Assembly: GCF_000761155.1 (NCBI RefSeq)
Contig: NZ_CP009533.1
Span: 3,233,001-3,297,000, forward strand
DNA: 64,000 nt
Origin: Pseudomonas rhizosphaerae
GTDB lineage: Bacteria > Pseudomonadota > Gammaproteobacteria > Pseudomonadales > Pseudomonadaceae
Direction of reading: 5' to 3'
Shown here: piece after piece, positions 9,783 through 19,946 of the stretch
Numbering within the stretch: position 1 is the stretch's first letter
Layout: every line of letters starts with the position of its first letter
Notes under the pieces: generated by a model
What the model was told of the DNA's origin: nothing
Database searches by the model: none
What the model saw: only the letters and a program-made list of their open reading frames with translations
Made by a program: the position numbers and the translations under genes

Positions 9783-12359
9783 TCAGGCGTTCTGCAAGCC
9801 TGCCGCCGGTACCACGCCGAGCGGTTGCACGGGCTGCGCCGGGCGTTCCGCTTGCTTGGACTGACGCCACGCATCCAGCCAGGCCGTGTTCTGATCGGCC
9901 CAGACGTGCTCGTGCAGACGCGAAATCGCCACCGGATCGCTGAGCAGCGACATGCGCGTGTTGTTGTCGAGCTTCAGCGGACCACCTTCCAAAGCCTGAT
10001 GGACCCACTGTGCACGCATGCTCTCGATCGGTGCGGCCTTGCCGTGACGCGCCGTACCCAGGCCATAGGCCAAGGCGTTCTGACGCGGATCGACGACCGC
10101 ACGAACGAAACCGTCCTTGAGCGCATTGTCGCGGTTTTCCTGGGTATAGCGATCGGTGGACAGCAGTTCCTGCGGCGTGTCGTACTCCTCGGGAATCAGG
10201 AACAACTTGTCTTCCCGTGCCTGCACACCCAGGTTGGTCCGGCTGGAAATCACCGAGACCGGGATCGACAGCATCAGCGAGCCCACGATCGGCGTCAGCC
10301 ACCAGAGGAAGCTGGGGTTCAACCAGATCACCAGCGCAGCCCAGGCCGCGCCCAGCAAGGTTTGCGAACCATGACGCTTGATCGCTTCGCTCCACGGCGT
10401 GGAGTCGTCGTCACGTTGCGGCGAATTCCAGGTGGCGGCCCAGCCCAGGAACGCAGCGAGCACGAAACGGGTGTGGAACAGCATGCGCACCGGCGCCAGC
10501 AGCATCGAGAACAACATTTCCAGCAGCATCGACAAGGTGACCTTGAAACGGCCGCCGTATTCCTTCGCGCCCTTGGCCCAGATCAGGATGATGCTCAACA
10601 GCTTGGGCAGGAACAGCAACACGATGGTGGTGGAGAACAGCGCCACCGCCTTGTCCGGATGCCATTGCGGCCACAATGGGTACAGCTGTCGCGGCGCCAG
10701 GAAGTAGGTCGGCTCCATCAGCGTGTTCACCGCCAGCAAGGCCGTGGACAGCACCAGGAAGAAGAACCACAACGGTGCCGACAGGTACGACATCACGCCG
10801 GTCAGGAACACTGCCCGGTGAACCGGGTGCATGCCCTTGACCAGGAACAGGCGGAAGTTCATCAGGTTGCCGTGGCACCAGCGTCGATCGCGCTTGAGCT
10901 CGTCGAGCAGGTTGGGCGGCAACTCTTCGTAGCTGCCCGGCAGGTCGTAGGCAATCCACACGCCCCAGCCGGCACGGCGCATCAGGGCCGCCTCGACGAA
11001 GTCGTGGGAGAGGATCGCACCGGCGAAGGCACCTTTGCCCGGCAGCGGCGCCAGGGCGCAGTGCTCGATGAAGGGCTTCATGCGGATAATCGCGTTATGC
11101 CCCCAGTAGTGCGATTCGCCCAACTGCCAGAAGTGCAGACCGGCCGTGAACAGCGGACCGTATACGCGGGTGGCGAACTGCTGCATGCGTGCATACAGGG
11201 TGTCCATGCCCGACGCCTTCGGCGCGGTCTGGATGATGCCCGCGTCCGGCGTCGCTTCCATCAAGCGCACCAGGCTGGTCAGGCATTCGCCGCTCATCAC
11301 GCTGTCCGCATCGAGTACGACCATGTAGCGGTACTCGCTGCCCCAGCGACGGCAGAAGTCGTCGAGGTTGCCGCTCTTGCGCTTGACCCGACGACGACGA
11401 CGGCGATAGAAGATGTGCCCGAAGCCACCGGCTTCGCGGCACACTTGCAGCCAGGCCTGTTGCTCGGCAACGGCGATGTCGGGGTCGTTGGTGTCGCTGA
11501 GCACGAAGAAATCGAAGCGATCCAGGTCGCCGGTCGCCTTGACTGATTCGAACGTGGCCCGTAGACCCGCGAAAACGCGGGTCACGTCTTCGTTGCAGAT
11601 TGGCATGACCAACGCGGTACGCGCGCCTGCCTCGATCGGCTCATTGCCGGCGCTGGCACCGGAAATGCGGTACTTGTCGCGACCGGTGAGCAATTCGAGG
11701 AAGCCCATCAGCGCCGTCCAGAACCCCGCCGATACCCAGCAGAACAGGATACCGAAGAGGATCAGGATGCTGGTCTGCAGGAAATACGGCAGCACTTGGG
11801 TGGCGGTCTGCATGATCGGCTGACGAACCACTTCGTCGAGGTTGACCATGCCCCAGCCCTGGTACGGCATGATGCCTTTCATGTACCAGCCGGCGACGAT
11901 GGTCTGGCCGAGCATCAGCACCAGCAGGATGTAGCGACGCATCGAACCGACCCAGCGCCAGCGCGCCTTCGGCAGCTCACGCTTGTCACTGGTCGGCTCG
12001 GGCTTGCTGGCCTTGCCGGTCAGCTTGCGCCAAACCCGGACCAGCACGTTGGTGCGCCACGGCTCGGGAATCACCAGGGTGCGGTTGATCGGTGGCGTGG
12101 CCTTGAGCTGCAGGCGGCCGCTGGCGTCGACGCCGAGCATCTCGGCCTCTTCCAGTTCGGCAGCCGAATCGAGCAGCAAGCGCTGCTCGACCGAGTTCTG
12201 TGCGCCAAGCACGGCATCGTGCGCCGGGCGCCCGGACAGGCGCTCGTGCAGTTCGGTGAAGGACGTGCAGCTGGCAAGTTCTGCGCGCTGTGCGTCCCCC
12301 AGGGGCAATTGAGCCAGGTATTCGCCAAGCGATTCTGGCCGAGCTGGAGAATTAGTCAT
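9783..12359 (-). CDS. opgH: Glucan biosynthesis glucosyltransferase OpgH (MdoH)
   Basis: An 858-residue inner-membrane family 2 glycosyltransferase that polymerises the beta-1,2 backbone of osmoregulated periplasmic glucans from UDP-glucose. Membrane helices near 140-220 ([18 protein letters not shown]) precede the catalytic domain, which has [15 protein letters not shown], the metal-binding DADSVMSG, and the product-site RW in [10 protein letters not shown]. Further helices follow near 500-700. The start overlaps the opgG stop by eight bases, the standard opgGH operon arrangement. Confidence 0.96.
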   Translation of the reverse strand: MTNSPARPESLGEYLAQLPLGDAQRAELASCTSFTELHERLSGRPAHDAVLGAQNSVEQRLLLDSAAELEEAEMLGVDASGRLQLKATPPINRTLVIPEPWRTNVLVRVWRKLTGKASKPEPTSDKRELPKARWRWVGSMRRYILLVLMLGQTIVAGWYMKGIMPYQGWGMVNLDEVVRQPIMQTATQVLPYFLQTSILILFGILFCWVSAGFWTALMGFLELLTGRDKYRISGASAGNEPIEAGARTALVMPICNEDVTRVFAGLRATFESVKATGDLDRFDFFVLSDTNDPDIAVAEQQAWLQVCREAGGFGHIFYRRRRRRVKRKSGNLDDFCRRWGSEYRYMVVLDADSVMSGECLTSLVRLMEATPDAGIIQTAPKASGMDTLYARMQQFATRVYGPLFTAGLHFWQLGESHYWGHNAIIRMKPFIEHCALAPLPGKGAFAGAILSHDFVEAALMRRAGWGVWIAYDLPGSYEELPPNLLDELKRDRRWCHGNLMNFRLFLVKGMHPVHRAVFLTGVMSYLSAPLWFFFLVLSTALLAVNTLMEPTYFLAPRQLYPLWPQWHPDKAVALFSTTIVLLFLPKLLSIILIWAKGAKEYGGRFKVTLSMLLEMLFSMLLAPVRMLFHTRFVLAAFLGWAATWNSPQRDDDSTPWSEAIKRHGSQTLLGAAWAALVIWLNPSFLWWLTPIVGSLMLSIPVSVISSRTNLGVQAREDKLFLIPEEYDTPQELLSTDRYTQENRDNALKDGFVRAVVDPRQNALAYGLGTARHGKAAPIESMRAQWVHQALEGGPLKLDNNTRMSLLSDPVAISRLHEHVWADQNTAWLDAWRQSKQAERPAQPVQPLGVVPAAGLQNA

Positions 12360-14097
12360 CGGCGGGCAACTGGTAGCTCCAGGTTTCAGTCAGAACCTGT
12401 TCGGTCTTGACCGGTTCGGTAGGTGCAGCAGGTGCAGCTTCAGGCGCAGCGGGTGCCGGAGCCTGCGCCACTTCGGCAGTCTTTTCGGCCTTGGCGTGTG
12501 CCTTGTCGTGCTTGGGCACAGCCTTTTCCTCGACCGGCTCGGCGGCCTTGACCGGCTCCACCGGCAGATCCTTGACCAACGCCGCACGCATTTCCACGGC
12601 CTTGTTGGGATCCTTGACCTTGACCCGCAGGGTCAGGCGCCAGCCCTTGGTGACCGGGTTGTAACGAACGTTGTTCTCGACCAGCTCGCCGTTATCGTCG
12701 ACGCTGACCTGGCTGCGAACGCTGGTGTCTTCGGCCAAGGCGGCCAGTACCGGACCTTCGTAGTCGATCAGGAAGGCGATGCTGCCATCGGCCTGACGGA
12801 TCAGGTTGGATTGCTTCACGTCACCCGTCGAGCGCAGGGTCTGGTTGACCCAGGCAACGTCGGGCGAGTGGAACTCGTCTTCGTCCATCGTCCAGTGCAG
12901 GCGGTAGTTATGCTCCAGCGCCTGGCCGGGTTCCGGGATCTTTTCCGGATTCCAGAACGCCACGATGTTGTCGTTGGTTTCGTCCGCAGTCGGGATTTCC
13001 ACCAGGTCGACGGTGCCCTTGCCCCAATCACCCTTGGGCTCGATCCACGCGCTTGGACGCTTGTCGTAGCGGTCGTCGAGGTCTTCGTAACGGGAGAACT
13101 CGCGGCCACGCTGCAGCAGACCGAAGCCACGCGGGTTCTCGACGGTGAAGCTGCTGACGGCCAGATGCTTGGGATTGTTCAGCGGACGCCACAGCCACTC
13201 GCCATTGCCGGCGTGGATGGACAGGCCGGTGGAGTCATGCAGCTCGTCACGGTAGTTCTGCACGCGGGACGGCTGGTTGGAGCCGAACAGGAACATGCTG
13301 GTCAGCGGCGCGATACCCAGGCGGCTGACGCGATCACGCAGGAACACCCGCGACTCGACGTCGACGGTGGTGTCCTTGCCCGGACGCAGGGTCAACTTGT
13401 AGGCACCGGTGGAGCGCGGCGAATCAAGCAGGGCGAAAATCACCAGCTGCTTGTCGCCTTCGTTGGGGCGTTCTACCCAGAATTCGCGAAACCGCGGGAA
13501 CTCTTCGCCCGACGGCAGTGCCGTATCCAGGGCCAGGCCACGGGCCGACAGGCCATACACCTGACCTTTGCCGATGACGCGGAAGTAGCTCGCGCCCAGC
13601 ATGGTCATGATTTCGTCCTGTTTGTCCGCCTTGTTGATCGGGAACAGTACGCGGAAACCGGCGTAGCCCAATTGCTCGGTGGACTTGGGATCGAACTGCA
13701 GGTCGCCGAAATCGAAACGGCTAGCGTCGTACTTGATTTCGTTGACGGTAGTGGCGGTGACTTCGTTGATCTTCACCGGTGTGTCGAAGTGCATGCCCTG
13801 ATGATAGAAGGACAGCTTGAATGGGGTCTTGGCGTCAGCCCATTCGGCGTTTTCATTGCGGAAGCGGATCTTCTGATAATCCGCGAATTTCATGTCGCGA
13901 AATTCTTTGGGCAGATTGCTGCGCGGCGCTTCGAACTTCTGACCGGCAAGCTCCTTGGCGCGTCCGGCAACATCATCCAGGCTGAAAGCCCAGAGCTGGC
14001 TGGCGCTGAACAGGCAGAACAACGCAGACCCGGCCAGCATCGCATTGCGCAACCGGGTACGGGGTGTTCTTGAAGCATTTAAAGGACTAACAATCAC
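12352..14097 (-). CDS. opgG: Periplasmic glucan biosynthesis protein OpgG (MdoG)
   Basis: 581 residues from a GTG at 14097 preceded by GAGGG; the frame stays open a further 39 codons upstream but without a better start. Signal-peptide-like hydrophobic segment [20 protein letters not shown], then the MdoG beta-sandwich with blocks [20 protein letters not shown] and [15 protein letters not shown]. The C-terminus carries an Ala/Pro/Glu/Lys-rich extension (about residues 510-570). OpgG acts in the periplasm, where the family branches or remodels the linear glucan made by OpgH. Loss in other gammaproteobacteria affects motility, osmoadaptation and virulence. Confidence 0.95.
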   Translation of the reverse strand: MIVSPLNASRTPRTRLRNAMLAGSALFCLFSASQLWAFSLDDVAGRAKELAGQKFEAPRSNLPKEFRDMKFADYQKIRFRNENAEWADAKTPFKLSFYHQGMHFDTPVKINEVTATTVNEIKYDASRFDFGDLQFDPKSTEQLGYAGFRVLFPINKADKQDEIMTMLGASYFRVIGKGQVYGLSARGLALDTALPSGEEFPRFREFWVERPNEGDKQLVIFALLDSPRSTGAYKLTLRPGKDTTVDVESRVFLRDRVSRLGIAPLTSMFLFGSNQPSRVQNYRDELHDSTGLSIHAGNGEWLWRPLNNPKHLAVSSFTVENPRGFGLLQRGREFSRYEDLDDRYDKRPSAWIEPKGDWGKGTVDLVEIPTADETNDNIVAFWNPEKIPEPGQALEHNYRLHWTMDEDEFHSPDVAWVNQTLRSTGDVKQSNLIRQADGSIAFLIDYEGPVLAALAEDTSVRSQVSVDDNGELVENNVRYNPVTKGWRLTLRVKVKDPNKAVEMRAALVKDLPVEPVKAAEPVEEKAVPKHDKAHAKAEKTAEVAQAPAPAAPEAAPAAPTEPVKTEQVLTETWSYQLPADD

Positions 14098-14360
14098 GAG
14101 CAACCCTCGCCGAAAACATATCGAAAAACCAACGGCCAGCAGTCTTGCGCCGGGTTGGCGAGCACTGTTCCGACTCCAAAAGGGCTTAATGATTCCCCAA
14201 GCGGAGCCGGACACGCTTCAAACTGGAAATACCGGGTAGCAAAATGTGGCCCCCCTGGCGCGCGATTATCTAGTACGTCGCGTCACAACGCATCAGGGTA
14301 GCCCAAGTATTTATGCTACGAAGAGCGGTCAAGGTCCGCAAAGTCGCCAGCAATAAGCCA
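14098..14360. other. Intergenic region upstream of opgG
   Basis: 263 bases between the opgG start and the dtd stop, both on the minus strand. It must hold the opgGH promoter. I see no REP unit and no convincing -10/-35 pair or dyad. Confidence 0.5.
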
Positions 14361-14798
14361 CTAAATTTGTAACAGGAAGGTTACAGGCCCGTCGTTGGTC
14401 AAGCTTACCTGCATATCGGCACCGAATTGCCCGACCTGAACCTGTGGATGGGCTTTTTTTGCAGCCTCGACAAGGTGGTCGAACAGCGCCTGTGCCGGGG
14501 CCGGGGCGGCTGCGGTGGAGAAGCCGGCGCGCAGGCCGCTGCGGGTGTCCGCCGCCAGGGTGAACTGCGACACCAACAGCAGGCCGCCGCCGATGTCCTT
14601 GAGCGACAGGTTCATCTTGCCCTGCTCGTCGCCGAACACCCGGTAGTTGAGCAGCTTGTGCAGCAGCTTGTCGGCACTGGCAACGGTGTCGTCGGGCTCG
14701 ACGGCCACCAGCACCAGCAGGCCCTGGTCGATGGCGCCGATGGTTTCACCGGCCACCTCGACACGCGCCTGGCTGACCCGCTGCAGCAGTCCCTTCAT
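14361..14798 (-). CDS. dtd: D-aminoacyl-tRNA deacylase Dtd
   Basis: 145 residues from ATG at 14798, [18 protein letters not shown]. Dtd hydrolyses D-amino acids mischarged onto tRNA. Both signature motifs are visible: [11 protein letters not shown] and the cis Gly-Pro motif TNDGPVTF near the C-terminus. The start overlaps the pip stop by ATGA. A longer open frame exists upstream, but it is a shadow of pip in another frame. Confidence 0.95.
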   Translation of the reverse strand: MKGLLQRVSQARVEVAGETIGAIDQGLLVLVAVEPDDTVASADKLLHKLLNYRVFGDEQGKMNLSLKDIGGGLLLVSQFTLAADTRSGLRAGFSTAAAPAPAQALFDHLVEAAKKAHPQVQVGQFGADMQVSLTNDGPVTFLLQI

Positions 14799-15766
14799 GC
14801 TTCTTCCAGGGGCAGGTCCAGCAAACGCCGGGCCATCTGTTCGGCGGCGCGTACCAGGGCATCGGTGATACCCGGCTCGGAGGCGGCGTGGCCCGCGTCG
14901 CGAATGACCTGCAGTTCGCTGTTGGGCCAGGCCTGGTGCAGCGCCCAGGCGTTGTCCAGCGGGCAGATCACGTCGTAGCGGCCGTGCACGATGACCGCCG
15001 GCAGATGGGCGATGCGCGGCATGTCGCGGATCAGCTGGTCCGGTTCCAGGAAGGCGTTGTTGACGAAGTAGTGGGTCTCGATGCGCGAGATCGACAAGGC
15101 CCGGTGCGGCTCGGAGAAGCGATCGACCACCAATGGGTTGGGTCGCAGGGTGGCGGTACGGCCTTCCCACATGGACCATGCCTTGGCGGCATGCATCTGC
15201 GCGATCTGGTCGTTGCCCGTCAGGCGCTTGTGAAAAGCCTGCAGCAGGTTGCCGCGCTCTTCGGGCGGGATCGGCGCGATGTAGTCCTGCCAATAGTCGG
15301 GGAACAGGCGGCTGGCGCCAGCCTGGTAGAACCATTCGATCTCCTGCGGACGGCAGAGGAAGATTCCGCGCAGGATCAAGCCATGCACGCGTTCCGGGTG
15401 AGTCTGTGCATAGGCCAGGGCCAGCGTGGAACCCCAGGAACCGCCGAACAGGACCCACTTGTCGATGCCCAGGTGTTCGCGAATGCGCTCCATGTCCGCC
15501 ACCAGCCGCCAGGTGGTGTTGTTCTCGATGCTGGCATGGGGCGTGGAGCGGCCACAGCCGCGCTGATCGAAAGTCACGATGCGATAGACGTTGGGATCGA
15601 AATAGCAACGGCTCTGCGCGTCGCACCCCGAGCCCGGGCCGCCGTGGATGAACAGCACCGGCAAGCCCTCCGGCGAACCGCTTTCGTCGACATACAGCAC
15701 GTGCGGCTCTTCCACGGCCAGATCATGCCTGGCGTAGGGTTTGATCTGCGGGTACAAGGTTTGCAT
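14795..15766 (-). CDS. pip: Proline iminopeptidase
   Basis: A 323-residue alpha/beta-hydrolase of peptidase family S33. The oxyanion-hole block [11 protein letters not shown], nucleophile elbow [14 protein letters not shown] and catalytic histidine [10 protein letters not shown] are intact, with an aspartate in [12 protein letters not shown]. It removes N-terminal proline from peptides in the cytoplasm. Translationally coupled to dtd by overlap. In P. putida KT2440, from memory, the next genes at this position are histidine-degradation genes; here it is the PheRS-like gene. Confidence 0.93.
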   Translation of the reverse strand: MQTLYPQIKPYARHDLAVEEPHVLYVDESGSPEGLPVLFIHGGPGSGCDAQSRCYFDPNVYRIVTFDQRGCGRSTPHASIENNTTWRLVADMERIREHLGIDKWVLFGGSWGSTLALAYAQTHPERVHGLILRGIFLCRPQEIEWFYQAGASRLFPDYWQDYIAPIPPEERGNLLQAFHKRLTGNDQIAQMHAAKAWSMWEGRTATLRPNPLVVDRFSEPHRALSISRIETHYFVNNAFLEPDQLIRDMPRIAHLPAVIVHGRYDVICPLDNAWALHQAWPNSELQVIRDAGHAASEPGITDALVRAAEQMARRLLDLPLEEA

Positions 15767-15856
15767 CGTGCGCTCCGTTGGAAGTTGGGTCTCTGCCGTG
15801 GGCCATCATAAACCCGAATGACCGCTTGGCGCATTCTCCCTATCCATTGCAGGGTT

Positions 15857-17002
15857 TCACAAGCGCTCTCCCACCAGGTAGGCACCACCTGGCACGCCTT
15901 GGTGAAGGGCCACACGGATGTCGCGGTACAGGTCATCGGCCTGCTGCGCGCTCAGGGACTGGGCGTGATCGCGCAGCACCACCTGCAACACCAGGTTGTG
16001 TTGGCCACGCACGATGCCCAGGCGCTTGATGGTCAGCGAGGGCAACTCTTCGAACGGCCAGCGGCCCCGGATGTGCAGCTCCTCGATCCAGCCAGCGCGG
16101 TAGCCGGCCACCTGCAGGACCTGCTCGGTGATGTCCTCGATGCCGAGCCCCGGCGCCACCGCCAGCGACAGGTCACGACTGATCGCCGGCTGGCGATACA
16201 GCGGTTGCCAGGCCTTGAGGTCGGTCATCTGCGCCTGGACCTGGGGATGGCCATCGCGCAGCAGGCGGATGTCCGGAACGCCCTTGCGCAGCATGGCCAG
16301 GCGATCCAGCCCCAGACGCAGGACCAGCCCGCCATGGGCCTGGGGATCGACGTCCAGGCGTTGCAGGAACGCCGGGCAGATGCAGCCACAGGCGAGGATG
16401 TCCACCGGTGCCTGGCGCGTGACCAGGCTGATATTGAGGCCATCGCGGGTGAAGCCGCAGGCTCCGGCGCTGTGCCCCCACATCCGTCCCGGCACGGCGA
16501 TGTCCAGCACGTCGCCCACCAGCCGCAGCAACTCCTGGTGGTTGCCCAGCGCGGCATCGCCCAGGACCCAGATGTCCATCTGGTGCGGCTCGGCGCAATG
16601 CCAACGGTCGCGGATGTCGCGACGAAAAGTAATGCCCGGGGCGGCGAGCATGATGGTTTCGCCCGGTGTTCGCCGCCCCGCCGCCGCTTGCAGGCCAGTG
16701 ATGACTGCACTGCTGGTCTGGGTGCGCAACAGCAGCTCGTCATCGACCCAACAGCTGTGAGTGCCGATGTCATCCATCACCTGTGGATCGTCGCCGCTGA
16801 GCTGGAAGTTTTCCACGGCCGAGATGATCCGCGGCCCCTTGTGCACTTCGGCCAATGGCCAGCCCTGGCGCACCAGGCCGGCAAGCAGATCCCTGACCAG
16901 CAGGCGCACGGCATGGGGCGGCTCGCAGGCATCGGTCAGGTCGGCAATGCGCAGCGCTTTGTGTATGGCTTCATGGCTGAGATAGTGCTTGGTGACGGAC
17001 AT
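15857..17002 (-). CDS. Single-chain PheRS-like class II ligase with FDX-ACB domain
   Basis: 381 residues. Residues about 50-80 (HKGPRIISAVENF, DDPQVMDD) match the PheS motif 1 region. LLRTQTSSAV (91-100) corresponds to the LRTHTS block. Motif 2 is PGITFRRDIRDRWHC with EPHQMDIW (122-145). Motif 3 is LGLDRLAMLRKGVPDIRLL (230-248), with the ATP-binding arginine kept. Residues 271-375 form a ferredoxin-fold anticodon-binding domain (SRDLSLAV; NLVLQVVLRDHAQSLS). No PheS N-terminal coiled coil and no PheT editing domain are present; the architecture is that of mitochondrial PheRS. Such proteins have been labelled PheS-related mystery ligase in Pseudomonas annotations. The substrate is unknown: a tRNA or another amine acceptor is possible. 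The core looks catalytically competent, and the gene has its own putative control region. Confidence 0.85.
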   Translation of the reverse strand: MSVTKHYLSHEAIHKALRIADLTDACEPPHAVRLLVRDLLAGLVRQGWPLAEVHKGPRIISAVENFQLSGDDPQVMDDIGTHSCWVDDELLLRTQTSSAVITGLQAAAGRRTPGETIMLAAPGITFRRDIRDRWHCAEPHQMDIWVLGDAALGNHQELLRLVGDVLDIAVPGRMWGHSAGACGFTRDGLNISLVTRQAPVDILACGCICPAFLQRLDVDPQAHGGLVLRLGLDRLAMLRKGVPDIRLLRDGHPQVQAQMTDLKAWQPLYRQPAISRDLSLAVAPGLGIEDITEQVLQVAGYRAGWIEELHIRGRWPFEELPSLTIKRLGIVRGQHNLVLQVVLRDHAQSLSAQQADDLYRDIRVALHQGVPGGAYLVGERL

Positions 17003-17036
17003 GCAGGCATTCCTTGTTCCTGGGCGAATGCCTGCA
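17002..17036 (-). promoter_or_regulatory. Perfect hairpin covering the translation start of the PheRS-like gene
   Basis: TGCAGGCATT (17002-17011) and AATGCCTGCA (17027-17036) are perfect 10-bp inverted arms around a 15-base loop. In the mRNA the loop contains AGGAACAAGG, the Shine-Dalgarno region, and the last base of the 3' arm is the A of the AUG. The element could be an RNA hairpin controlling initiation or a palindromic operator in DNA. Confidence 0.6.
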
Positions 17037-17064
17037 CGCTAGGCAGGGTATTGCGGGACAACAA

Positions 17065-17117
17065 TCAGAAAAGTCTGAAAAACCGCTTTTTCAGAAACAT
17101 CCGACAGAAACGTCTGA
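17065..17117 (-). promoter_or_regulatory. 13-bp operator-like repeats upstream of the PheRS-like gene
   Basis: CAGAAAAGTCTGA (17066-17078), CAGAAACATCCGA (17092-17104) and CAGAAACGTCTGA (17105-17117) are near-identical 13-mers in the same orientation, at offsets 0, 26 and 39, that is, on a 13-base grid with one empty slot. They lie 63-116 bases upstream of the start, where an activator would bind. The cognate regulator is not identifiable from the motif. Confidence 0.5.
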
Positions 17118-17149
17118 CAAGGACCTGAGAATTCGTACCGGTGACCGCC

Positions 17150-17971
17150 TCAAACCGCGACGCTGCGCCGCTGGACGAACCGGTCGACGTAATCGTCGGC
17201 CGGGTTGTGCAGGATTTCCTTCGCGGTACCCGCCTGGATCAGGCGCCCGTCCTTGAGGATGGCGATGCGGTTACCCAGGCGAATCGCTTCGTCCAGGTCG
17301 TGAGTAATGAACACGATGGTCTTGTGCAGGCGGGTTTGCAGTTCCAGCAACTGGTCCTGCATTTCCGCGCGAATCAATGGATCCAGGGCGCTGAACGCTT
17401 CGTCCATGAGGATGATGTCGGTGTCCGCCGCCAATGCCCGCGCCAGGCCTACGCGTTGGCGCATGCCGCCGGACAGCTGCTGCGGATAGGCACGTTCGTA
17501 GCCGTTGAGGCCGACTGCCTCGACCCAGTGCTGGGCGCGCTCCTGGCACAGCGCCTTGCTCTCGCCGCGCACCTTGAGGCCGTAGGCAACGTTGTCCAGC
17601 ACGCTCTTGTGCGGCAACAGGCCAAAACTCTGGAACACCATGCTGATCTTGCGCCGGCGAAATTCACGCAGGGCCTGCATGTCGTAGCGCAGGATGTTTT
17701 CGCCATCCACCAGAATCTGGCCGCTGGAGGGGTCCACCAGTCGGTTGAAATGCCGCACCAGGGTCGACTTGCCCGAACCGGACAAGCCCATGATGACGAA
17801 CACCTCGCCGGCAGCGATCGACAAAGACAGGTCGTCGACCCCTACCACGCAGCCGGTGGCGGCCAACACCTGCTCCTTGCTCTGGCCTTGCTGGCTCAGC
17901 GCCAAGGCCTCTTTCTCGCGCTTGCCGAACACCTTGTAAACGTTGCGCACTTCGATCTTGGGCGGGTTCAT
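17150..17971 (-). CDS. hutV: ProV/HutV-type ABC transporter ATP-binding subunit
   Basis: 273 residues from [16 protein letters not shown]. Walker [11 protein letters not shown], signature LSGGMRQR, Walker [14 protein letters not shown] and [13 protein letters not shown] place it in the quaternary-amine uptake group. Unlike E. coli ProV it has no C-terminal CBS pair, which is usual for the shorter HutV/OpuCA-like versions. It inserts about 15 extra residues ([15 protein letters not shown]) before Walker A, as ProV proteins do. It overlaps the permease stop by ATGA. The name is by family and by linkage to a HutC-type regulator; a betaine or proline substrate is also possible. Confidence 0.8.
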   Translation of the reverse strand: MNPPKIEVRNVYKVFGKREKEALALSQQGQSKEQVLAATGCVVGVDDLSLSIAAGEVFVIMGLSGSGKSTLVRHFNRLVDPSSGQILVDGENILRYDMQALREFRRRKISMVFQSFGLLPHKSVLDNVAYGLKVRGESKALCQERAQHWVEAVGLNGYERAYPQQLSGGMRQRVGLARALAADTDIILMDEAFSALDPLIRAEMQDQLLELQTRLHKTIVFITHDLDEAIRLGNRIAILKDGRLIQAGTAKEILHNPADDYVDRFVQRRSVAV

Positions 17972-18819
17972 CGGCCTACCTCGTGACGGGGACGACCATA
18001 GGCCTGGGTGATGCGGTCGATCACGACCGCCAGAATAACGATGGCCAGCCCCGCCTCGAGGCCCTTGCCCACGTTCAGGGTCTGGATGCCCACCAGCACG
18101 TCCTCGCCCAGGCCGCGGGCGCCGATCATCGAGGCAATCACCACCATGGACAGTGCCATCATGGTGGTCTGGTTGATGCCCGCCATGATGCTGGGCAGCG
18201 CCAGTGGCAGTTGCACGCCGAACAGTTGCTGCCAACGGTTGGCGCCGAAGGCATTGATGGCTTCCATGACCTCGCGATCGACCTGACGAATGCCTAGATC
18301 GGTCAGGCGAATCAGCGGCGGCGCTGCATAGATGACGGTGGCGAAGATGGCAGGCACCTTGCCCAGCCCGAACAGCATCAGCACCGGAATCAGGTACACG
18401 AAGCTGGGCATGGTCTGCATAATGTCGAGCAGCGGCATCAATACCGCGCGCAGTCGGTCGCTGCGTGCGGCAAGAATACCCAGGGGAATGGCGATCACCA
18501 CGGAAATCAGCGTGGCCACGAGCATCAGGGCCAGGGTCTGCATGAGCTTGTCCCACAGGCCCACCGCCCCCACCAGAAACAACAGGCCGACGATGACTAC
18601 AGTGGTCAACCATTTGCGTGAGGCATGCCAGGCAATGCCGCCGACGATGGCCAGCATCAGCCACCAGGGCGTCATGCGCAGCAGGCTTTCCAGGTTGACG
18701 ATGGCCCACAACAAGGTGTCGGAAATCTGCCGGAAGACATCGCCGTAGCGGGTAACCAGCGCATCGACGCCGTCGTTGACCCAGTTGGCGATGGAAAAGG
18801 TGAAGCTTTCAGGAAACAT
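17968..18819 (-). CDS. hutW: ProW/HutW-type ABC transporter permease
   Basis: 283 residues from ATG at 18819, preceded by GAGAG; the frame continues upstream without a recognisable start. A hydrophilic N-terminus ([17 protein letters not shown]) is followed by several membrane helices and the permease loop [20 protein letters not shown] that docks the ATPase. The blocks [20 protein letters not shown] and [18 protein letters not shown] are typical of ProW/OpuCB. It lies between the binding protein and the ATPase gene on one transcript. Confidence 0.85.
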   Translation of the reverse strand: MFPESFTFSIANWVNDGVDALVTRYGDVFRQISDTLLWAIVNLESLLRMTPWWLMLAIVGGIAWHASRKWLTTVVIVGLLFLVGAVGLWDKLMQTLALMLVATLISVVIAIPLGILAARSDRLRAVLMPLLDIMQTMPSFVYLIPVLMLFGLGKVPAIFATVIYAAPPLIRLTDLGIRQVDREVMEAINAFGANRWQQLFGVQLPLALPSIMAGINQTTMMALSMVVIASMIGARGLGEDVLVGIQTLNVGKGLEAGLAIVILAVVIDRITQAYGRPRHEVGR

Positions 18820-18864
18820 GGGGCGCTCTCGATGCAGGGGGCTTTCTCGATACAAGCGAAAGAA

Positions 18865-19833
18865 TCAGAGCGCAGCCTGAATCTTCACGGCAGCCGCTTC
18901 GCTGACCCACGGCTTCCAGACCTCGGGGTGTTCCTTGAGGAACAGACGGGCCAGCTTCGGCGATTCGATACGCTCGCGGCTCATGCGCGCCAGGTTCTGG
19001 TTGAGCAGGTCGATGGGCAGGTTGACCTTTTCGAACACGGGAAGCAATTCCGGCGCCCCCTCGTGGAAAGCCTTGGACAGCCCGACCTTGATGCTGATGG
19101 TCTTGTCCACGCCCGGTTTTTCCGCCAGCTTGACCACATCGACCTGGCCCAGCAGCGGGGTCGGTGACCAGTAGTAGAACAGGATCGGCTCACCACGCTT
19201 GTAGCTCGACAGCACGGCAGCATCCAGGGCCGGCCCGGTGCCCGGGCGGAAATTGGTGTAGCTGTCCTGCAAGCCATAGCTCTTGAGCATCTCGCTGTTT
19301 TCCAGCTCGCAGGTCCAGCCGGCCGGGCAGTTGTAGAAGCGGCCTTTGTTCGGTTCTTCCTGGTCCTTGAACACCTTGGCGTATTTGCCCAGGTCGGAGA
19401 TGGCGGCAAGGTCGGGGGCCTTGGCGTCGAGGCCGCGCTTGGCGTCGCCTTCGATTACATAGCGCGGCACGTACCAGCCTTCCACGGCGCCGGTGATCGG
19501 TGCGCCGATGCCGACCACCTTGCCAGCCTGCTCGGCCTTGTTCCAGACCTCGCTGCGACCGACCCATTCCTCGGCGAACACCTGGATATCGTTACTGCCC
19601 AGGGCACTTTCCATGGTGATGGAGTTGCCGGGCAGGCTGTCGGTCTTGCAGTCGTAGCCATGCTCCAGCACGAACTGCAGCAGGTCGGTGAGCAGCATGC
19701 CGCTTTCCCAGTTCAGGCCGGCGAATTTCACCGGCTTGCCCGATTCGCACCACCCAGCGGCTTGGCTGCTGCTGGCAGCGGCCAGCAAGCCCAGGGACAG
19801 GGTCATTGCCAGGAGGGTCTTGTTCAGTTTCAT
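18865..19833 (-). CDS. hutX: ProX/HutX-type periplasmic binding protein
   Basis: 322 residues from ATG at 19833 with AGGA upstream. A signal peptide (MKLNKTLLAMTLSLGLLAAA) ends after SSSQA near residue 25. Mature blocks include VKFAGLNWESGMLLTDLLQF, LGSNDIQVFAEEW and ILFYYWSPTPLLGQ; the family cages cationic ligands with tryptophan and tyrosine side chains. In P. fluorescens the HutXWV system imports histidine. The HutC-type regulator just upstream supports that reading, but glycine betaine or another quaternary amine cannot be excluded. Confidence 0.8.
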   Translation of the reverse strand: MKLNKTLLAMTLSLGLLAAASSSQAAGWCESGKPVKFAGLNWESGMLLTDLLQFVLEHGYDCKTDSLPGNSITMESALGSNDIQVFAEEWVGRSEVWNKAEQAGKVVGIGAPITGAVEGWYVPRYVIEGDAKRGLDAKAPDLAAISDLGKYAKVFKDQEEPNKGRFYNCPAGWTCELENSEMLKSYGLQDSYTNFRPGTGPALDAAVLSSYKRGEPILFYYWSPTPLLGQVDVVKLAEKPGVDKTISIKVGLSKAFHEGAPELLPVFEKVNLPIDLLNQNLARMSRERIESPKLARLFLKEHPEVWKPWVSEAAAVKIQAAL

Positions 19834-19946
19834 CGGGTCCTGCTCCACATAGGCCATGGTCACGGCGATCTATGGGTGTGACCGCACGATGAGCCATTGT
19901 TCTGCGCGACGAACGGCAGATTGGCATATTTGTGCCGAGAGCAGGC

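Noticed and set aside
9432..11546. A 704-codon open frame on the plus strand across opgH
   Set aside because: Antisense shadow; composition rich in Arg, His and Gln with no motif, while opgH on the other strand is fully recognisable.
16128..16760. Plus-strand frame of 210 codons across the PheRS-like gene
   Set aside because: Antisense shadow; the minus-strand frame has complete class II synthetase motifs.
19834..19946. Sigma54 promoter ahead of the hutX-like gene
   Set aside because: A GGCAC...GC pair is present on the minus strand, but the distance between GG and GC is one base short.
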